Of a DNA stretch of 64,000 nucleotides, positions 61,584 through 64,000 are shown piece by piece (the stretch's first letter is position 1; every line of letters begins with the position of its first letter). The DNA is taken from NCBI RefSeq assembly GCF_049316285.1, contig NZ_JBMOXA010000015.1, positions 45,487 to 109,486 of the forward strand, in the 5' to 3' direction. The notes beneath the pieces are model-generated. The model was given only the letters and a program-made list of their open reading frames with translations, did no database searches and was not told where the DNA came from. This stretch comes from Rhodoferax_B sp049316285 (lineage in GTDB: Bacteria > Pseudomonadota > Gammaproteobacteria > Burkholderiales > Burkholderiaceae_C). Position numbers and translations under genes: made by a program.

Positions 61584-63260
61584 TCAGGTTTGTGCCAGCG
61601 CCGCAGCACGAATGCTTTGCAGCGTGCTTGCCGGTGTAATCGCTTCCGGGTCCAGCAAACAATGCAGGATGGCCGGTTTGCCGCTGGCACGTGCGCGCGC
61701 CAGGGCCGGTGCAAACTCTGCGGTGGTGCTGACCTTTTCGCCGTGGCCACCAAACACCTGGGCGTAGGCGCAGAAGTCGGGGTTCTGCAATTGTGTGGCG
61801 CTGATGCGGCCGGGGTAGTGGCGCTCCTGGTGCATACGGATGGTGCCGAACATGGCGTTGTCGAGCAGCACCACGATGATGGGCAATTGGTATTGCACGG
61901 CGGTGGCGAACTCCTGGCCGTGCATCATGAAATCGCCGTCACCGGCAAACACCACCACTTCACGCTCGGGCCACAGGCGCTTGGCGCCCACCCCAGCAGG
62001 CAGACCGTAACCCATGGAGCCGCTGGTCGGGGCGAGCTGGCTGGCGTAGCTGGTAAACGGCCAGAAACGGTGCACCCAGGTGGCGAAGTTGCCCGCACCG
62101 TTGCAGAAGATGGTGTTGGCCGGCAGGGTTTCGCGCAGGTGTTGCATCACGGCACCCATTTGCAGCGGGCCGGGGATTTGAATCGGAGCGGGATCGCTCC
62201 AGCGTTGGTAGTCGGCATGGGCCGCAGCGGTTTCGTTCAACCATGCAGGCGTGGTCTCGGGGCGCAGCGTGCTCGCGGCCTCGGCAAAGGCCTGGGGTGT
62301 GGCGTGTATGTTCTGGGCCGCACGGTAAAGCTTGCCGAACTCATCGGCATCGGCATAGACATGCACCAGCGTTTGTTGCGGCGTGGGAATGCCCAGCAAC
62401 TCGTAGCCTTGTGAAGGCACTTCGGACAAACGCCCGCCCACCAGCAAAATCAAATCCGCGTTGCGTATGCGTTGCAGCAGGCGCGGATTGGCGCCCAGGC
62501 CGAGGTCACCGCCGTAGCAGCGGTGGCTGTGGTCAAACAACATCTGCCGACGGAACGAACAGAACACCGGCAGTGAAAACGCATCGGCAAAGTGGTTGAA
62601 CTGCTGCACGGCGGCTTCTGACCAACGGCTGCCGCCCAGTATGACCACCGGCCGCTGCGCTTGGGCCAGACGCTGCTGCAGCTCGGCCAAAGCGGCGGGG
62701 CCGGGGTGGGTTTCGGTGACGGCGTAGGGCAGGGCATCGGCCACGCAGGCGGCTTCCGTCAGCATGTCTTCGGGCAGCGCAATCACCACCGGGCCGGGGC
62801 GGCCCGAGGTGGCGATGTGGAAGGCACGCGAGATCAATTCGGGCAGGCGTTTGGGGTCGTCGATCTGCACCACCCACTTGGCCATGCTGCCAAACACGGC
62901 GCTGTAGTCCAGCTCCTGAAAGGCTTCGCGGCCCAGGGCCTCGCGTGCCACCTGGCCGACAAACAACAACAGCGGCGTGGCGTCTTGGTGGGCAATGTGG
63001 ATGCCGGCGGCCGCGTTGGTGGCACCGGGGCCACGCGTCACAAAACAGATGCCCGGGCGGCCCGTGAGTTTGCCTTGGGCTTCGGCCATCATGGCGGCGC
63101 CGCCTTCCTGGCGGCACACACTCACGGCAATCGAGGCATCGTGCAAGGCATCGAGCACGGCCAGAAAACTTTCGCCCGGCACACAGAACAATTGTTCTAC
63201 GCCGTGTTGTATCAGTTGGTCAACCAGGATCTGGCCGCCCGTGCGTGGAGCTATGGTCAT
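61584..63260 (-). CDS. Thiamine-diphosphate-dependent acetolactate-synthase-like enzyme
   Basis: This is a 558-residue ThDP enzyme. The N-terminal Pyr domain has the catalytic Glu in VCRQEGGAAMMAEAQGKLTG, the central domain shows VVILGGSRWSE, and the C-terminal PP domain holds the ThDP motif GDGDFMMHGQEFATA...NAMFG. It resembles the acetolactate synthase large subunit, but the regulatory ilvN gene is absent, so it may act in another decarboxylation or carboligation (the substrate is unknown). The reverse-strand aminotransferase upstream ends 15 bp before its start, so both are likely in one operon. Confidence 0.9.
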   Translation of the reverse strand: MTIAPRTGGQILVDQLIQHGVEQLFCVPGESFLAVLDALHDASIAVSVCRQEGGAAMMAEAQGKLTGRPGICFVTRGPGATNAAAGIHIAHQDATPLLLFVGQVAREALGREAFQELDYSAVFGSMAKWVVQIDDPKRLPELISRAFHIATSGRPGPVVIALPEDMLTEAACVADALPYAVTETHPGPAALAELQQRLAQAQRPVVILGGSRWSEAAVQQFNHFADAFSLPVFCSFRRQMLFDHSHRCYGGDLGLGANPRLLQRIRNADLILLVGGRLSEVPSQGYELLGIPTPQQTLVHVYADADEFGKLYRAAQNIHATPQAFAEAASTLRPETTPAWLNETAAAHADYQRWSDPAPIQIPGPLQMGAVMQHLRETLPANTIFCNGAGNFATWVHRFWPFTSYASQLAPTSGSMGYGLPAGVGAKRLWPEREVVVFAGDGDFMMHGQEFATAVQYQLPIIVVLLDNAMFGTIRMHQERHYPGRISATQLQNPDFCAYAQVFGGHGEKVSTTAEFAPALARARASGKPAILHCLLDPEAITPASTLQSIRAAALAQT

Positions 63261-63275
63261 GGGTTTATTGAAAAA

Positions 63276-64000
63276 TTAAAAAAGAGCTTTGCAGGCGGCG
63301 TGGATGCGGCCGCAGGCTTCTTCGAGCTGCGCCATGGACGTGGCATACGAGATGCGGAAATACGGCGCCAGTCCAAATACGCTGCCGGGCACCACCGCGA
63401 CATCAAAGTCTTGCAGCAGGTGGTCGCAGAAGTCGCTGTCGGTGAGCAGCAGTTTCCCGCTGGGGGTGACCCGGCCCAACACCCCTGCGCAACTGGCAAA
63501 GGTGTAGAACGCACCTTCGGGGGTGCGGCAGCGCAGGCCGGGTGTGCGGTTCAAGGCAGTCACCACAAAATCGCGCCGCGCTTGGAATAACAGGCAGCGT
63601 TCAGCCACCACCGCCTGCGGTCCGGTCAGCGCCTCAATCGCCGCCGCCTGGCTGATGGACGAAGGGCACGAGGTGGACTGGCTTTGCACCACCGCCATGG
63701 CGGCGATCAGCTCTTTGGGGCCGGCACCATAGCCCAGGCGCCAGCCGGTCATGGCGTAGGCCTTGGAGACGCCATTCACCGTCAGCGTGCGTTCGCGTAA
63801 GCGCGGCTCCACGGCAACAGCTGTGGCAAAGGCCAGGCCGTCGTAGAGGATGTGCTCGTAGATGTCGTCGGCCAGCACCCATACCGCCGGGTGGCGCAGC
63901 AGCACTTCGGTGATAGGCTGCAACTGCGCCGCACTGTAGGCCGCACCACTGGGGTTGGAAGGCGAATTCAAGAACAGCCAGCGTGTGCGGGGCGTGATGG
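63276..64000 (-). CDS. PLP-dependent class I aminotransferase, N-terminal part missing
   Basis: The gene runs off the right edge. About 241 C-terminal residues are visible. They begin ITPRTRWLFLNSPSNPSGAA, followed by VLADDIYEHILYDG and the PLP-Lys motif NGVSKAYAMTGWRLGYG, which place it in the AspC-like (fold type I, subgroup I) aminotransferases. The C-terminal Arg that binds the substrate carboxylate is in YFRISYATS. The full protein should be about 395 residues. It is upstream of the ThDP enzyme on the same strand. Confidence 0.93.
   Translation of the reverse strand, partial: ITPRTRWLFLNSPSNPSGAAYSAAQLQPITEVLLRHPAVWVLADDIYEHILYDGLAFATAVAVEPRLRERTLTVNGVSKAYAMTGWRLGYGAGPKELIAAMAVVQSQSTSCPSSISQAAAIEALTGPQAVVAERCLLFQARRDFVVTALNRTPGLRCRTPEGAFYTFASCAGVLGRVTPSGKLLLTDSDFCDHLLQDFDVAVVPGSVFGLAPYFRISYATSMAQLEEACGRIHAACKALF

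Overview
The window is ordinary chromosomal DNA of a betaproteobacterium of the order Burkholderiales, most likely family Comamonadaceae (Rhodoferax/Polaromonas-like). This rests on the GC-rich codon use, the gene order of the envelope cluster (rpsB to rnhB), the Bug/TctC-type periplasmic binding proteins, and a dispersed AT-rich repeat with the core GCTAT-n-AAATT-n-GTAG that I associate with this family. The family-level placement is inference. I see no rRNA, CRISPR array, prophage or insertion sequence.

Layout. 1-11.3 kb: the 3' end of rimO, a tRNA-Leu(CAG), rnr (RNase R without the usual N-terminal helix-turn-helix), an SDR oxidoreductase, an alpha/beta hydrolase, a Bug-type binding protein divergent from a GntR regulator, nnr (NAD(P)HX repair), dadA and an amidase. 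11.5-26.8 kb: an almost gap-free forward cluster for translation and envelope biogenesis: rpsB-tsf-pyrH-frr-uppS-cdsA-ispC-rseP-bamA-skp-lpxD-fabZ-lpxA-lpxB-rnhB and a SpoU-type rRNA methyltransferase. 26.8-33.1 kb: a reverse-strand operon for a three-subunit molybdenum hydroxylase with a CoxG-like protein, headed by a second Bug protein and facing a divergent MarR regulator across an AT-rich, palindrome-filled operator region.

33.2-46.0 kb: housekeeping genes carA-carB, greA, a DUF4149 membrane protein, yhbY (reverse), rlmE-ftsH, folP-glmM and rlmD. 46.1-53.1 kb: mostly small or reverse-strand genes: a lipoprotein, a 105-aa hypothetical, a BI-1/YccA membrane protein, a GlcG/HbpS-like protein (forward), two ~95-bp direct repeats, a Fur-box-controlled hemP, pbpC, a RibD/DHFR-like reductase and a DUF1439 protein. 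53.5-56.1 kb: a triple-PAS GGDEF-EAL protein.

56.4-61.6 kb holds the most interesting locus, a tightly packed four-gene operon: DUF3348, DUF802, an OmpA/MotB-like protein, DUF2894. The DUF802 protein has four predicted membrane segments laid out as in MotA/TolQ/ZorA. A long cytoplasmic region follows, with three exact 149-residue (447-bp) tandem repeats. The partner has one membrane segment with an Asp in FGDLM and a C-terminal OmpA domain, as in MotB/ZorB. Together they look like an ion-driven stator or rotary motor of unknown purpose, related in architecture to the Zorya anti-phage motor but without its known effector genes. Two dyads sharing the half-site GGTGCA lie upstream. The window ends in a reverse-strand pair, a PLP aminotransferase (cut by the window edge) and a ThDP-dependent acetolactate-synthase-like enzyme.
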